Translations under genes and position numbers: made by a program
Notes under the pieces: model-generated
Told to the model about the DNA's origin: nothing
The model's database searches: none
What the model saw: only the letters and a program-made list of their open reading frames with translations
Shown: positions 26,827-36,212 of the stretch, piece after piece
Position numbering within the stretch: position 1 is the stretch's first letter
Layout of the letters: each line of letters starts with the position of its first letter
DNA from: Sediminispirochaeta sp964394395
GTDB lineage: Bacteria; Spirochaetota; Spirochaetia; DSM-16054; Sediminispirochaetaceae
DNA length: 64,000 nt
Assembly: GCA_964394395.1 (NCBI GenBank)
Contig: CAYMWV010000001.1
Coordinates: 11,585 to 75,584 of the forward strand
Direction of reading: 5' to 3'

Positions 26827-27159
26827 CCCGCTGTGGGGGAGCCCCCCCCTGCGGGAAAGCTTTCCCTTGAGGGTGGTCGTCCCGCTGTGGGGGAGCCCCC
26901 CCCTGCGGGAAAGCTTTCCCTTGAGGGTGGTCGTCCCGCTGTGGGGGAGCTTCCCCTTGTGGGGANNNNNNNNNNNNNNNNNNNNNNNNNNNNNNNNNNN
27001 NNNNNNNNNNNNNNNNNNNNNNNNNNNNNNNNNNNNNNNNNNNNNNNNNNNNNNNNNNNNNNNNNAAGCTTTCCCTTGAGGGTGGTCGTCCCGCTGTGGG
27101 GGAGCTTCCCCTTGTGGGGAAGCTTTCTCCTGCGGGTGAGCATCCCGCTGTGGGGTAGA
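26827..27159. repeat. 54-bp minisatellite with a 100-N gap
   Basis: Units begin CCCGCTGTGGGGGAG at 26827, 26881, 26935, and, after the N run (26966-27065), at 27090 and 27144 (partial). The exact period is 54 bp. Each unit holds CCCCTGCGGGAAAGCTTTCCCTTGAGGGTGGTCGT-like text with small variants, including the palindrome AAAGCTTT. Copy number is unknown because of the gap. It separates the FemAB gene from metG and is the upstream flank of the FemAB start. Confidence 0.9.
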
Positions 27160-27181
27160 GAGCCTTTCTTCTTCGGCCTTA

Positions 27182-29422
27182 TCAGCCAACACTGCCCTCG
27201 TTTATCCTTGAAGTTGTTATCGGCTGACCGGCTGCTTCAAGAGCAAGCCCATCCACATTGACCACTCCCGCTTTCACCCCCAGGGGAACGGAGAAAAAAG
27301 TGTCGATAGAGATCCGCTTCAGCTCCTCCGGTGGGAGAGATTTCCCGGCGGGATTGATCCGAGTGCCCGGCTCCACCTGGTCTGCAAAAATCACCTCAAT
27401 GGAGCGCTCATCTCCATCACCGCTCTTCTGGTCATCTTCCTGCACAGCCTCTTCGGCGGCGAGCAGCATACCGTGGCTCTTGACTCCCCGCAGCTTCGCC
27501 GGTTTCAGATTGTAGACCACCAGGATATGGTGGTTTAGGAGTTCCTCTTCCTTGTAGTAGGGAACCAGGCCGCTTACAATGGTACGCTCTTCGCCATTTC
27601 CCAGGTCCAGTTTCTCGATATAGAGTTTGTCCGCCTCGGGGTGTCGTTCAATTTCCACAATTTTGGCAACACGAATATCTACAGTCCCGGCAAACCTCTC
27701 TGCCAGGGATAGAGTCTCTGATCCATCTTCCATCTCACTCTTCTCCTTATCGTCCCGCTCCTGTCGCTCCTTCTGCGTCCCGGAAAAGCGATCTCTCAGG
27801 GCGTTGATCTGATCATCCTCCAGCTTCCGAAAGAGGATTTCCGGCTTATTTACCTGCCCGATCCCATCTGCTTTGCCAAGATGCTCCCAACTGGTAGATC
27901 CTATCCCCAGAAAGGCAAGAATCCGCACTGCGGTCTCCGGAATAAAGGGCGCTGAAAGGAGCGCAAGATCCCTGACCAGGTAGACCAGGGTGGCAAGGAG
28001 TGTTCCTGCAGCTTCCGGATCGCTCTTTATCACCTTCCAGGGCTCTCCCTCCTGAAAAGCCTTGTTTCCGTAGGAGGAGAGAGCAAAGCTCTTCCTGAAG
28101 GCCTCCCGAAGCTCCGCCCGCTCAAAGTGCTCTTCGATCTCCCCTTCCATCCGCCGGATCACCTCCATCATCCCTTCATCAACCCCACCAGCGGGCATCT
28201 GCCCGTCGTAAAAGCGGTTTACAAAGGTAAGAGTACGGTTCACCAGGTTTGCCAGGTTTCCAATCAGCTCCCCATTCACCTTCTCCTGAAAGTCGCTCCA
28301 GGTGAACACCGCATCGGACTTCTCCGGCCGGTTGTAGAAGATGTAGAAGCGCCACACATCGGCGGGTATACCGGTATCCTTTGCATCGGTACCGAAGACC
28401 CCGATTCCCTTGCTCTTGGAAAACTTTCCACTTTCATAGTTGAGGTATTCAGTGCTGCTCATGTGGTGAAGCATGGTCCAGTTGTCCCCTCCCGCCAGGA
28501 GGGAGGAGGGGAAGATCACCGTGTGAAAAGGGATATTATCCTTACCGATAAACTGAAACAGCTCCACTTCATCGGGATTCTTCCACCAGCTCTCCCACGC
28601 TTCGGTCAGGTTGGCGGTGATGGAGATGTAGCCGATGGGAGCATCGAACCATACATAGAAGACCTTATCCTCAAAGCCTTCCTTGGGTACCGGGATTCCC
28701 CACTTCAAATCCCGGGTAATGCAGCGCTCCTTCAGTCCATCCCGAATCCAGCTTTTAGTCATCTGGATAGCGTTTCTGGCCCAAAAACCCTCCACCGAGG
28801 CTCTGTCCATCCAGGCCTGAAGCTTAGGCAAGATTGCCGGCAGGTCCAGGTAGAGGTGCCGGGTCTCTCTCATTTGGGGCGTTTTACCGCACAGACCGCA
28901 GCGGGGATTTATCAGATCTACCGGATCCAGCAGTTTCCCGCAATGTTCACACTGATCTCCCCGGGCCTCCTCGTAGCCGCAGTGGGGACAGGTCCCATGG
29001 ACAAAACGGTCCGCTAAATAGCGGTCACAGGATTCGCAGTAGAGCTGCTCTATGCTCTTCTCGTTTACGTATCCCGCCGCATCGGCCTTCTTAAAGATAT
29101 CCTGGACGATTTTCGTCTGCCACTCTGTGGTGGTTCGTCCGAAATGGTCAAAAGCGATGTTAAACCAGCGGTAGATATCGGTGTGAATGGCGTTGTACCG
29201 GTCACAGAGCTCTTGGGGAGTGATCCCCTCCTCCAACGCTCGGGTTTCGGTGGCGGTTCCATATTCATCGGTACCGCAGATATAGAGGGTTTCATATCCT
29301 TTTAGGCGGCAGAACCGGGAGAAGACGTCTGCGGAGAGAACCTGAATCAGGTTCCCCAGATGGGGGATATTGTTGACATAGGGAAGCGCCGAGGTGATCA
29401 ATCGTCTCTTCTTTATTTTCAT
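27182..29422 (-). CDS. metG: Methionyl-tRNA synthetase with C-terminal tRNA-binding domain
   Basis: It charges tRNA(Met). HIGH-like PYVNNIPHLGN (about residue 14), a zinc domain with CESCDRYLADRFVHGTCPHC and CEHC...CGLC, and KFSKSKG as KMSKS variant are in order. Residues from about 620 to the end form the EMAP/Trbp111-type tRNA-binding domain (DIRVAKIVEIERHPEADKLYIE, ERTIVSGL, LKPAKLRGVKSHGM). Length 746. The start is ATG 29422, giving the normal N-terminus; longer in-frame sequence upstream is not family-like. There is no clear Shine-Dalgarno sequence. Confidence 0.96.
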   Translation of the reverse strand: MKIKKRRLITSALPYVNNIPHLGNLIQVLSADVFSRFCRLKGYETLYICGTDEYGTATETRALEEGITPQELCDRYNAIHTDIYRWFNIAFDHFGRTTTEWQTKIVQDIFKKADAAGYVNEKSIEQLYCESCDRYLADRFVHGTCPHCGYEEARGDQCEHCGKLLDPVDLINPRCGLCGKTPQMRETRHLYLDLPAILPKLQAWMDRASVEGFWARNAIQMTKSWIRDGLKERCITRDLKWGIPVPKEGFEDKVFYVWFDAPIGYISITANLTEAWESWWKNPDEVELFQFIGKDNIPFHTVIFPSSLLAGGDNWTMLHHMSSTEYLNYESGKFSKSKGIGVFGTDAKDTGIPADVWRFYIFYNRPEKSDAVFTWSDFQEKVNGELIGNLANLVNRTLTFVNRFYDGQMPAGGVDEGMMEVIRRMEGEIEEHFERAELREAFRKSFALSSYGNKAFQEGEPWKVIKSDPEAAGTLLATLVYLVRDLALLSAPFIPETAVRILAFLGIGSTSWEHLGKADGIGQVNKPEILFRKLEDDQINALRDRFSGTQKERQERDDKEKSEMEDGSETLSLAERFAGTVDIRVAKIVEIERHPEADKLYIEKLDLGNGEERTIVSGLVPYYKEEELLNHHILVVYNLKPAKLRGVKSHGMLLAAEEAVQEDDQKSGDGDERSIEVIFADQVEPGTRINPAGKSLPPEELKRISIDTFFSVPLGVKAGVVNVDGLALEAAGQPITTSRINEGSVG

Positions 29423-29431
29423 AGTGTGGAA

Positions 29432-29461
29432 ACTATATCCCGATGAAGGGGGCTTTTGCAA
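29432..29461 (-). promoter_or_regulatory. metG promoter close to the start codon
   Basis: On the minus strand TTGCAA (29461-29456), an 18-nt spacer, TATAGT (29437-29432), then 9 nt to the ATG. The mRNA would be nearly leaderless. Confidence 0.5.
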
Positions 29462-29501
29462 GAACCGGGGGAAAGAGTTTCCTTCCATGCCACGAGTTTC
29501 C

Positions 29502-29530
29502 TTGACGACCGGGCTTTGAAAGGCTACCTT
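29502..29530 (+). promoter_or_regulatory. Promoter of hflKC
   Basis: TTGACG (29502-29507), 17-nt spacer, TACCTT (29525-29530), followed by a normal leader and AAAGGAGG before the hflK ATG. Confidence 0.55.
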
Positions 29531-29568
29531 GTAACAGTAAGCAACCGAGAAAATAAAAAGGAGGATAT

Positions 29569-30552
29569 ATGCCCGAACAAGATGTAACTCCGGGCAGGGG
29601 ACCACAGTTACAACTCAGTCCGAAACTGATTATTGTGGCGGTGATCGTTATTGCGATTGCCGCAAGCGTAATGTCCAGTTTCTTTGTGGTGGACCAGAGT
29701 GAAGAAGCGGTGGTTATCCGGCTTGGTAAAGTAAACAGAATCGTGGGTCCGGGACTGCAGTTCAAGTTCCCCTTCGGGATCGAACAGAACTATAACGTTC
29801 CCACCCAGATTGTACAGAAGATGGAGTTTGGATTCAGAACTGAAGCTGCAGGTGTGGACACCCGGTATTCCAGTGCTGACTATCCGGAAGAGTCGATCAT
29901 GCTCACCGGGGACCTCAACATCATTGATACAGAGTGGATTATCCAGTTCCGGATCTCCAATCCCCGGGATTGGCTCTTCAAGGTGCGGGACCAGTATCAG
30001 ACCATCCGGGACATCAGCCAGTCGGCGATTAACCAGCTGGTGGGAGACCGGGCCATTCTAGATGTGATTGGTTCCGAGCGAAGCAACATCGAGGTCGAAG
30101 CTCAAAAGATAATGCAGAAGAAGTATGACCAGTACGAGCTTGGCATTACGGTGACCACCGTGAAGCTCCAGAATGTGGTTCCCCCGAAAGGGGAGGTTCA
30201 GGACGCCTTCGAAGATGTGAACAAGGCGGTTCAGGATATGAACCGGTTTATTAACGAAGGAAAAGAAGAGTATAACCAGCAGATCCCCAGGGCACGGGGC
30301 CAGGCCCAGCAGGTGGTGCAGGAAGCTCAAGGCTATGCATCCGAGCGGGTAAACCGGGCCAACGGAGATGTAGCCAGGTTCAGATCTGTGGCTACCGAGT
30401 ACCAGAAGAGTCCGGAAATTACCCGTCAACGTCTTTACATAGAGATGATTGAGGCAGCCTTTGCGGACATGGAGGGGACCGACCTGATAGACCGGAATCT
30501 GGACAATTTCATACCCCTGAAGAGCCTTCAGCAGGCAGGAGGCCAACAGTGA
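29569..30552 (+). CDS. hflK: HflK membrane-bound protease-modulator subunit
   Basis: HflK and HflC form a large periplasmic complex around the FtsH protease. The 327-residue protein has one N-terminal membrane helix (about 21-42), then the SPFH/band-7 domain: FFVVDQSEEAVVIRLGKV, PGLQFKFPFGIEQ, and a long charged helical coiled coil (GQAQQVVQEAQGYASERVNRANGDVARF). Its stop overlaps the hflC start by 4 nt. A good AAAGGAGG ribosome-binding site precedes the ATG. Confidence 0.94.
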   Translation: MPEQDVTPGRGPQLQLSPKLIIVAVIVIAIAASVMSSFFVVDQSEEAVVIRLGKVNRIVGPGLQFKFPFGIEQNYNVPTQIVQKMEFGFRTEAAGVDTRYSSADYPEESIMLTGDLNIIDTEWIIQFRISNPRDWLFKVRDQYQTIRDISQSAINQLVGDRAILDVIGSERSNIEVEAQKIMQKKYDQYELGITVTTVKLQNVVPPKGEVQDAFEDVNKAVQDMNRFINEGKEEYNQQIPRARGQAQQVVQEAQGYASERVNRANGDVARFRSVATEYQKSPEITRQRLYIEMIEAAFADMEGTDLIDRNLDNFIPLKSLQQAGGQQ

Positions 30553-31550
30553 AAAAGCTTATTACCACATTAGTAGTCCTTCTTGTCCTGGTGGTGGTAC
30601 TCCTCCTCCTTGGCCCTTTCTACATCGTTAATGAGGGAGAGCAGGCGGTTATCACCCGCTTCGGAAAGATTGTAAAAACCAGCCTGAACGCAGGACTCAA
30701 GTTCAAGATGCCGGTGATTGACACGGTTGTGAAGTTTCCCAAACGGATATTGAGCTGGGACGGAGAACCCCAGAGGATCCCCACCAAGGAGAACCAGTTT
30801 ATCTGGGTAGATACAACAGCCCGATGGAAGATTGATAATCCCCAGAAGTTTTATGAATCGGTGGGCAACATAAATGGCGGTTTTGCCCGACTGGACGATA
30901 TTATCGATTCCACTGTGCGGACCATCATCAGTAAGAGTCCCCTCACTGAAGCTGTTCGAAGTAGTAACATCATCAACAGGATCGACCGATCCGAAGCGAT
31001 GCAGACGGTAGCCGGTGGGGCAAGCCAGGAAGAGGTCGATTTTGATGAATTGAGAAAGCTCACCGCTACCACCCAGCAGTTTGAAGAGGTCTCCAAAGGG
31101 CGGCAAGCCTTAAGTGATGTAGCTCTCACCGAGGCCAGGGAGTTGATGCCCCAGTTTGGAATCGAGCTGATCGATGTGATTATCCGGCAGATCAGATACT
31201 CCGATGAGCTTACCGAGAGTGTCTACAACCGGATGATCAAGGAACGGAACCAGATTGCCAGTGCTTACAGATCCTTTGGAGAAGGAAGGAAGGCTGAGTG
31301 GCTGGGTAAACTGGAAAATGAACGGAAGAAGATCTTATCCGGCGCCTATGAGGAGTCGGAAACGATCAAGGGAACAGCGGATGCGGAGGCAACGACCATC
31401 TATGCCGAAGCGTATGAGGCCGACCCGGACTTCTTCGCCTTCTGGAGGAGTATCGAAAGCTACCGAAAGACCCTTCCCACATTCCAGAAAACCCTCACCA
31501 CCGATATGGAGTACTTTGACTTCCTCTACAGCGGAGAGGGAAACAGGTAA
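30549..31550 (+). CDS. hflC: HflC membrane-bound protease-modulator subunit
   Basis: A paralogue of HflK with 333 residues: membrane helix at about 4-24, then FYIVNEGEQAVITRFGKIV, PVIDTVVKFPKRILSWDGEPQ, and the diagnostic end GIELIDVIIRQIRYSDELTESVYNRMIKERNQIA followed by a helical EYERKKI-like region. GTG start overlapping hflK. Ends 62 nt before a strong terminator. Confidence 0.95.
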   Translation: MKKLITTLVVLLVLVVVLLLLGPFYIVNEGEQAVITRFGKIVKTSLNAGLKFKMPVIDTVVKFPKRILSWDGEPQRIPTKENQFIWVDTTARWKIDNPQKFYESVGNINGGFARLDDIIDSTVRTIISKSPLTEAVRSSNIINRIDRSEAMQTVAGGASQEEVDFDELRKLTATTQQFEEVSKGRQALSDVALTEARELMPQFGIELIDVIIRQIRYSDELTESVYNRMIKERNQIASAYRSFGEGRKAEWLGKLENERKKILSGAYEESETIKGTADAEATTIYAEAYEADPDFFAFWRSIESYRKTLPTFQKTLTTDMEYFDFLYSGEGNR

Positions 31551-31612
31551 AAGGGAACGGAAAGAAACAGCCAGGCAGCAAAGAGTTGCCATGAAACCTT
31601 TCCTGATAATTC

Positions 31613-31648
31613 AGGCCGCCCGATTCTTCGGGCGGCCTTTTTTTTTTA
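31613..31648 (+). terminator. Rho-independent terminator after hflC
   Basis: AGGCCGCCCGA, loop TTCT, TCGGGCGGCC, followed by T9. One of the strongest terminators in the window. Confidence 0.92.
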
Positions 31649-31744
31649 CCTTTCCCCCTGCCCACAGCTCTGTTATCCCCTTCCCTACCAGGCCCTCACT
31701 CCAATAGAAAGGCCCCAGGGGGCGTCTGAAGTTCCGAAGAAATG

Positions 31745-33523
31745 TTATCCGGAAAATCGACGGGCTGCGAGATCTTCCAGTTCATCAAGAAGATGGTGCA
31801 GTCGGGCATTCTCACCGGAATCATCAAGAATCAATTGTCGAGCCCGGGCCATTTCCCGGTTCCATATATCAGCATATTTCTTGTGAGCCAGTTTTCTCAA
31901 ACAGGAGCCAAGGCGCTTCACATCTCCCCGTCGTCGGTTATGGTCAAGAAAACCGGTTAGAATCGCTGCCTCCTCCTGACGGTCCCGACAGACGGAGGCT
32001 TCCAGCCCCTCAATAATTTCCTTCATATTCTTCTTTGAAAGAAAAGCAAACCGATCCGGGGCGGGGAGATCAGGAAAACGGTAAAACCGGTCCGTCTTGA
32101 GGGCTATAGCTTTATCATGGAGAAACACCGTTTCATCATCCCTCATCGGGAAATGTGCTTTCAACCGCTCCGGGGAGAAAGTACCCTTAAGCAGGGCATA
32201 GATCCGTTTCTGTGCCAACAAGGTCTGAAGAACGTTTTCACCGTCGGGGAGCTCTTCACCGTCACCAAAATTGAGGAGCCCTTCAGTGGAAGCCGGTTTC
32301 CAGCCTCCCCGGTATTCCCTCAAGCGGTCCAGCAGAAACAGCAGCTCCAGATTAATCCCTTTTTTTGTGGGGCTCTGCCGTCCCCCCCGATACACCGTGT
32401 AGTCGCTCACATAAAGGGAGACCCGGCCCTGCTTTTCCAGGAGCTCCTGCAGCTCCTGCAGGGGAAGGAGTCCGTCATCGCTGTAACTGAGGGCGATACA
32501 ACGGCTTCTGCATGCCCCCAGAACCTCTTCGAAGGAAGCGCGGACCGTCCGGGGGGAACAGAAGGCGGAGCGGGTTTTTATCCAATCCTTTCGGATCCCC
32601 CCCCGGTCCTTCAATCGGCCAAGCCGGTCCAGATCCTTTCCCGGTTCAGGGAAGTCCCAAAAAGCGATGCTGTTAAGGAGATGGTAGTTGCTGCCGTATT
32701 GGTGTTGATTGTAGGGAGGATCGAGGTAGGTCAAATCCCCTTGATAGTTCCGTAAAAGATCCCCCGCAGCCATGCGCCGGACCACAGAAGCATCGGGGCC
32801 ATCAATCAAGGGAGGGGGTGCAAGCCGGATAGGAGAAAGGATCCGTCCCAGAGCATCCTTTCCATGTCCTCCAAAGCCCTTGTGAAAGGCCTTGAAGACT
32901 CCGGAGGTGTTTGCCTGGGTTGCAGCCCCATAGAGAAGCGGGGCAAGCAGCAGATCCTTGGTCAATCGTTCCTTCGAACCGGAAGGGTTCCCGGGAATCA
33001 TCTCCTCAATTCTGTGCCGTACCCGATCAATAAAGAGAGCATTCTCCCGAGTGTAGAAGAGTCGCTCTTTTCGGTAATCTGCGTTCTCTGTGTTCATGGG
33101 GGCGTAATGGGCACTGACAAAGGGACGAAACAGGGATTGTGGAAAGGAGTGTTCCGGGAGCTCGCTATCCGGTGCCGATTTTCCCAAGCCCTCTCCAAGC
33201 TCCTGTAAATCCCGGTAGATGGCGAATCCACCCCAGGGCTGAAGAAGCTCTGCAGCTTCCTCCGGTCCAGGAAGAACTGAAGCTGCCACCAGTACCCGGG
33301 AATACTCCTCCAGATCACCGGCAATCACCTGAAACCCCAGGGATCGGGCCAACCTGCTTACCGCCCCGCTTCCTGCAAAGGGGTCGATAAAGCTGTTGAT
33401 GGGAATCTCCCGGGAGAGCTCACAAAAGACATCCTCCAGAAACCCCAGGAGCCTTCGCTTATTGCCAATATAGGCGATTAACTGACTGGTCAGATAATCC
33501 CTTCCTTGGTAGGATGCTGCCAT
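31745..33523 (-). CDS. D12-class adenine DNA methyltransferase with large C-terminal extension
   Basis: An S-adenosylmethionine-dependent N6-adenine methyltransferase. The N-terminal region has SQLIAYIGNKRRLLGF and the SAM motif DPFAGSG (about residues 47-53); the catalytic motif IV is LDPPYNQHQYGSNYHLL (DPPY at about 268-271). The order motif I before IV fits the D12/Dam group. The total length of 592 residues is roughly twice a Dam-like enzyme; the C-terminal 300 residues have no recognised domain. No nuclease gene adjoins, so it is an apparent orphan. The ATG lies on the same CATG as the murE start. Confidence 0.82.
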   Translation of the reverse strand: MAASYQGRDYLTSQLIAYIGNKRRLLGFLEDVFCELSREIPINSFIDPFAGSGAVSRLARSLGFQVIAGDLEEYSRVLVAASVLPGPEEAAELLQPWGGFAIYRDLQELGEGLGKSAPDSELPEHSFPQSLFRPFVSAHYAPMNTENADYRKERLFYTRENALFIDRVRHRIEEMIPGNPSGSKERLTKDLLLAPLLYGAATQANTSGVFKAFHKGFGGHGKDALGRILSPIRLAPPPLIDGPDASVVRRMAAGDLLRNYQGDLTYLDPPYNQHQYGSNYHLLNSIAFWDFPEPGKDLDRLGRLKDRGGIRKDWIKTRSAFCSPRTVRASFEEVLGACRSRCIALSYSDDGLLPLQELQELLEKQGRVSLYVSDYTVYRGGRQSPTKKGINLELLFLLDRLREYRGGWKPASTEGLLNFGDGEELPDGENVLQTLLAQKRIYALLKGTFSPERLKAHFPMRDDETVFLHDKAIALKTDRFYRFPDLPAPDRFAFLSKKNMKEIIEGLEASVCRDRQEEAAILTGFLDHNRRRGDVKRLGSCLRKLAHKKYADIWNREMARARQLILDDSGENARLHHLLDELEDLAARRFSG

Positions 33524-35033
33524 GGAAAAGAAGCTATCAGCAATCATTACCGGTATCAATAGCCTGCAGCTCCATGGTGATCCGGAGGTAAGAATATGCG
33601 GCCTCTCTTATGACAGCCGGGAGATAGAAGCTGGAGATCTCTATTTCGCCCTCCCGGGTCTCCACAGCGACGGCCACAGTTATATTCCCCAGGCGATCGA
33701 AAAGGGAGCTGCTGCAATCATCTGTACCAGGCTCCCCTCCCCTCTCCCGCCGGATACAACAATTGTTCTTGTTGCCGACAGCAGGAGGGCCATGAGTCCA
33801 GTCTCAGCAGCCTTTTACGACCATCCCTCCAGGGAGCTCAGGGTGATCGGGGTAACCGGTACGGACGGGAAGAGCTCCACAGTCTCATTTCTTCATCAGA
33901 TGCTCAGCGCTCTTGGACACCGCTGCGGTTTTCTCTCCACCGTACAGTTTAACACCGGAGGGGAGAGCTGCAAAAATCACTTCCGTCAATCCACTCCGGA
34001 GGCGACAGAGATCCACAAGGCGTTGCGGCAGATGGTAGAGGGGGGCTGCAGTCACGCAGTTGTGGAGTCCACTAGCCACGGGCTTTCCCCCAGGAACAAT
34101 CGTCTTGGAGATGTACACTACGACGGGGCCCTCATCACCAACATCAGCCATGAGCATCTGGAGTTCCACGGCACCATGGAGCAGTACATGGATGACAAGG
34201 CCAATCTGTTCCGGATGACCGGGGAAAATAGCGGTATTGCTGTCGTCAACAAGGATGATGCCAACTACCAGCTGTTTATCGATGCATTTCTCTCATCCGG
34301 GGGGGAGCGATATTACAGCTACAGCGCCGAGGGGGCGGGGGCTGCTCATTGGAGTGCTTCCAAAATTGTGGAAAGTCCCACTTCCCTCCGCTTCACCATC
34401 ACCTCACCGGAGGGGGAAGCGGCCGAGGCGCAGCTCAAGCTCTCGGGTCGATTCAATATTGATAATATCCTGGCCGCTACAACTATCCTCTGTGAGACAG
34501 AAGGGATCTCCCCCCTACAGCTGGAACCGGTATTCCCTACCTTAAAGGCAGTCAAAGGGCGGATGGTCCCGGTTGATGAAGGTCAGCCCTTTCAGGTTAT
34601 TGTCGATTACGCCCACACTCCGGGCTCCTTCAGCCGTCTCTTTCCGGCGATTCGGCCCCTGGTAAAAGGGAGACTCTTCGCTCTTTTCTCCTCCGCCGGG
34701 GAGCGGGATCTGGAAAAACGGCCGGTGCTGGGCTCCATCGCATCCCGCTATGCGGATATCATTTTCCTGGCCGACGAGGACCCCCGGGGGGAGGAACCTT
34801 TGGCACTGCTCCGGGATGTTGCTGCAGGCTGCAGCGGAAAGGTCGAGGGAAAGGATCTCTTCATCATTGAAGACCGGCGGGAAGCTATGAAAAGAGCCTT
34901 TTCGATGATGCACGATAGGGACTGTATCCTCCTTTTAGGTAAGGGGCATGAAGGTTCCATCATTTACGACGGATTCTCGATTGAATGGGATGAAGAAGCG
35001 GTGGCCCGACAGGTTCTTAGAGAGCTTTTATAG
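33522..35033 (+). CDS. murE: UDP-N-acetylmuramoyl-tripeptide synthetase, ornithine-type motif
   Basis: It adds the third amino acid of the stem peptide. The ATP loop GVTGTDGKSSTVSFL, NISHEHLEFHGTMEQYMDDKANLF and KGHEGSI near the end mark MurE. The specificity loop reads FLADEDPRGEEP, where diaminopimelate enzymes have DNPR. Spirochaetes carry L-ornithine at this position, so an Orn-specific enzyme is a fair inference. AGGA precedes the ATG by about 8 nt. Length 503. Confidence 0.95.
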   Translation: MEKKLSAIITGINSLQLHGDPEVRICGLSYDSREIEAGDLYFALPGLHSDGHSYIPQAIEKGAAAIICTRLPSPLPPDTTIVLVADSRRAMSPVSAAFYDHPSRELRVIGVTGTDGKSSTVSFLHQMLSALGHRCGFLSTVQFNTGGESCKNHFRQSTPEATEIHKALRQMVEGGCSHAVVESTSHGLSPRNNRLGDVHYDGALITNISHEHLEFHGTMEQYMDDKANLFRMTGENSGIAVVNKDDANYQLFIDAFLSSGGERYYSYSAEGAGAAHWSASKIVESPTSLRFTITSPEGEAAEAQLKLSGRFNIDNILAATTILCETEGISPLQLEPVFPTLKAVKGRMVPVDEGQPFQVIVDYAHTPGSFSRLFPAIRPLVKGRLFALFSSAGERDLEKRPVLGSIASRYADIIFLADEDPRGEEPLALLRDVAAGCSGKVEGKDLFIIEDRREAMKRAFSMMHDRDCILLLGKGHEGSIIYDGFSIEWDEEAVARQVLRELL

Positions 35034-35114
35034 TCAGCATTATTTCTTTTGTGGTAGAATGCAACTGTGGCAGCACAGATAGAGTGATCATAAAAAAGAG
35101 GGAAAGGAGATCCG

Positions 35115-36212
35115 ATGAATTCGAAAAGATTGACCACAGCACTCCTCTTCGGCGGGAAGTCCGGGGAGCATGAGGTTTCCTGCATCTCCTGTGCATCGGT
35201 ATATCAGAATCTTGATGCTGAGCGCTTTGACAAAATTCTTATTGGAATTGACCATGAGGGTGTCTGGTACCTGCAAAGTACACCATCTTTTAATGATGAC
35301 ACTTCAAGCCTCCGGGTAGAAAAGAGTGAGAAGAAGATAGTGCACCCGGTTCCCGGAAAAGGTTTGTATGCCGATGGAGCTTTTCTTGAAATTGATGTGG
35401 TACTCCCCATTCTCCACGGCACATTTGGTGAGGATGGAACCATCCAGGGCCTTTTGGAACTGTGTGATCTCCCTTATACCGGGGCGGGAGTTCTGGGAAG
35501 CAGCCTCTGCATGGACAAGGCAGCGGTAAAACGGATTTGGCTCCAGGCAGGATTGCCGATTATCCCCTTTGAGGAGCTGCGGGAGGTGAGCTGGCTACGT
35601 TCCTCGATGGAGTGCTCGGCAGTGAGAAAGGCCTTGGAGCGCTTTGGCTTTCCCCTCTTTGTAAAACCGGCCAGAACGGGCTCATCAGTGGGTGTTACCC
35701 GCTGTACCGATAGAGCCTCTTTAGAAGTGGCGATTGTTGAGGCCTTCCGGTACGACACCAAGATTCTTTTAGAACCCCTGATCACCGGCCGGGAGATAGA
35801 GTGTTCTGTTATCGGGAACGAAAAACTTGAATCCTTTCCTCCGGGGGAAATTATCCCCAACCACAGCTTTTACAACTATGAAGCGAAATATATCGACCCC
35901 AAAGGGGCCGAATTAACGGTTCCTGCGGAGCTTTCTAAAGAGCTTTCCAGGGAGCTTCGCCGCATAAGCATGAAGGCCTATCGGGTTGCGGAGGTAGAAG
36001 GCTTTTCCAGGGTTGATTGCTTCATTGAAAAGGGGTCAAACCGGGTTCTTCTCAATGAGATCAATACTATTCCCGGATTCACCGGTATCAGCATGTTTTC
36101 AAAAATGTGTGCCGCCGGAGGGCTTTCCTACCATGAACTGCTTGAAGAGCTCATTGATCTTGCTATCCAGAGAAAGCGGGCCCGGGATGGTAAAATCTAC
36201 CAGTGGTCGTAA
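35115..36212 (+). CDS. ddl: D-alanine:D-alanine ligase
   Basis: It makes the D-Ala-D-Ala dipeptide for peptidoglycan. The 365-residue product has LLFGGKSGEHEVSCISCASVY, HGTFGEDGTIQGLLEL, GVLGSSLCMDKAAVKR, LFVKPARTGSSVGVTRC, FSRVDCFIE and the LLNEINTIPGFTGISMF signature. Clear AAAGGAGATCC upstream. Its last 16 bases overlap the convergent nitroreductase gene. Confidence 0.96.
   Translation: MNSKRLTTALLFGGKSGEHEVSCISCASVYQNLDAERFDKILIGIDHEGVWYLQSTPSFNDDTSSLRVEKSEKKIVHPVPGKGLYADGAFLEIDVVLPILHGTFGEDGTIQGLLELCDLPYTGAGVLGSSLCMDKAAVKRIWLQAGLPIIPFEELREVSWLRSSMECSAVRKALERFGFPLFVKPARTGSSVGVTRCTDRASLEVAIVEAFRYDTKILLEPLITGREIECSVIGNEKLESFPPGEIIPNHSFYNYEAKYIDPKGAELTVPAELSKELSRELRRISMKAYRVAEVEGFSRVDCFIEKGSNRVLLNEINTIPGFTGISMFSKMCAAGGLSYHELLEELIDLAIQRKRARDGKIYQWS

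Noticed and set aside
26620..27261. Plus-strand open frame encoding 18-residue repeats (PAVGEPPPAGKLSLEGGR)
   Set aside because: It spans the 54-bp minisatellite and gap, has no ribosome-binding site and runs antisense to the FemAB gene; it is the repeat read in frame, not a supported protein.
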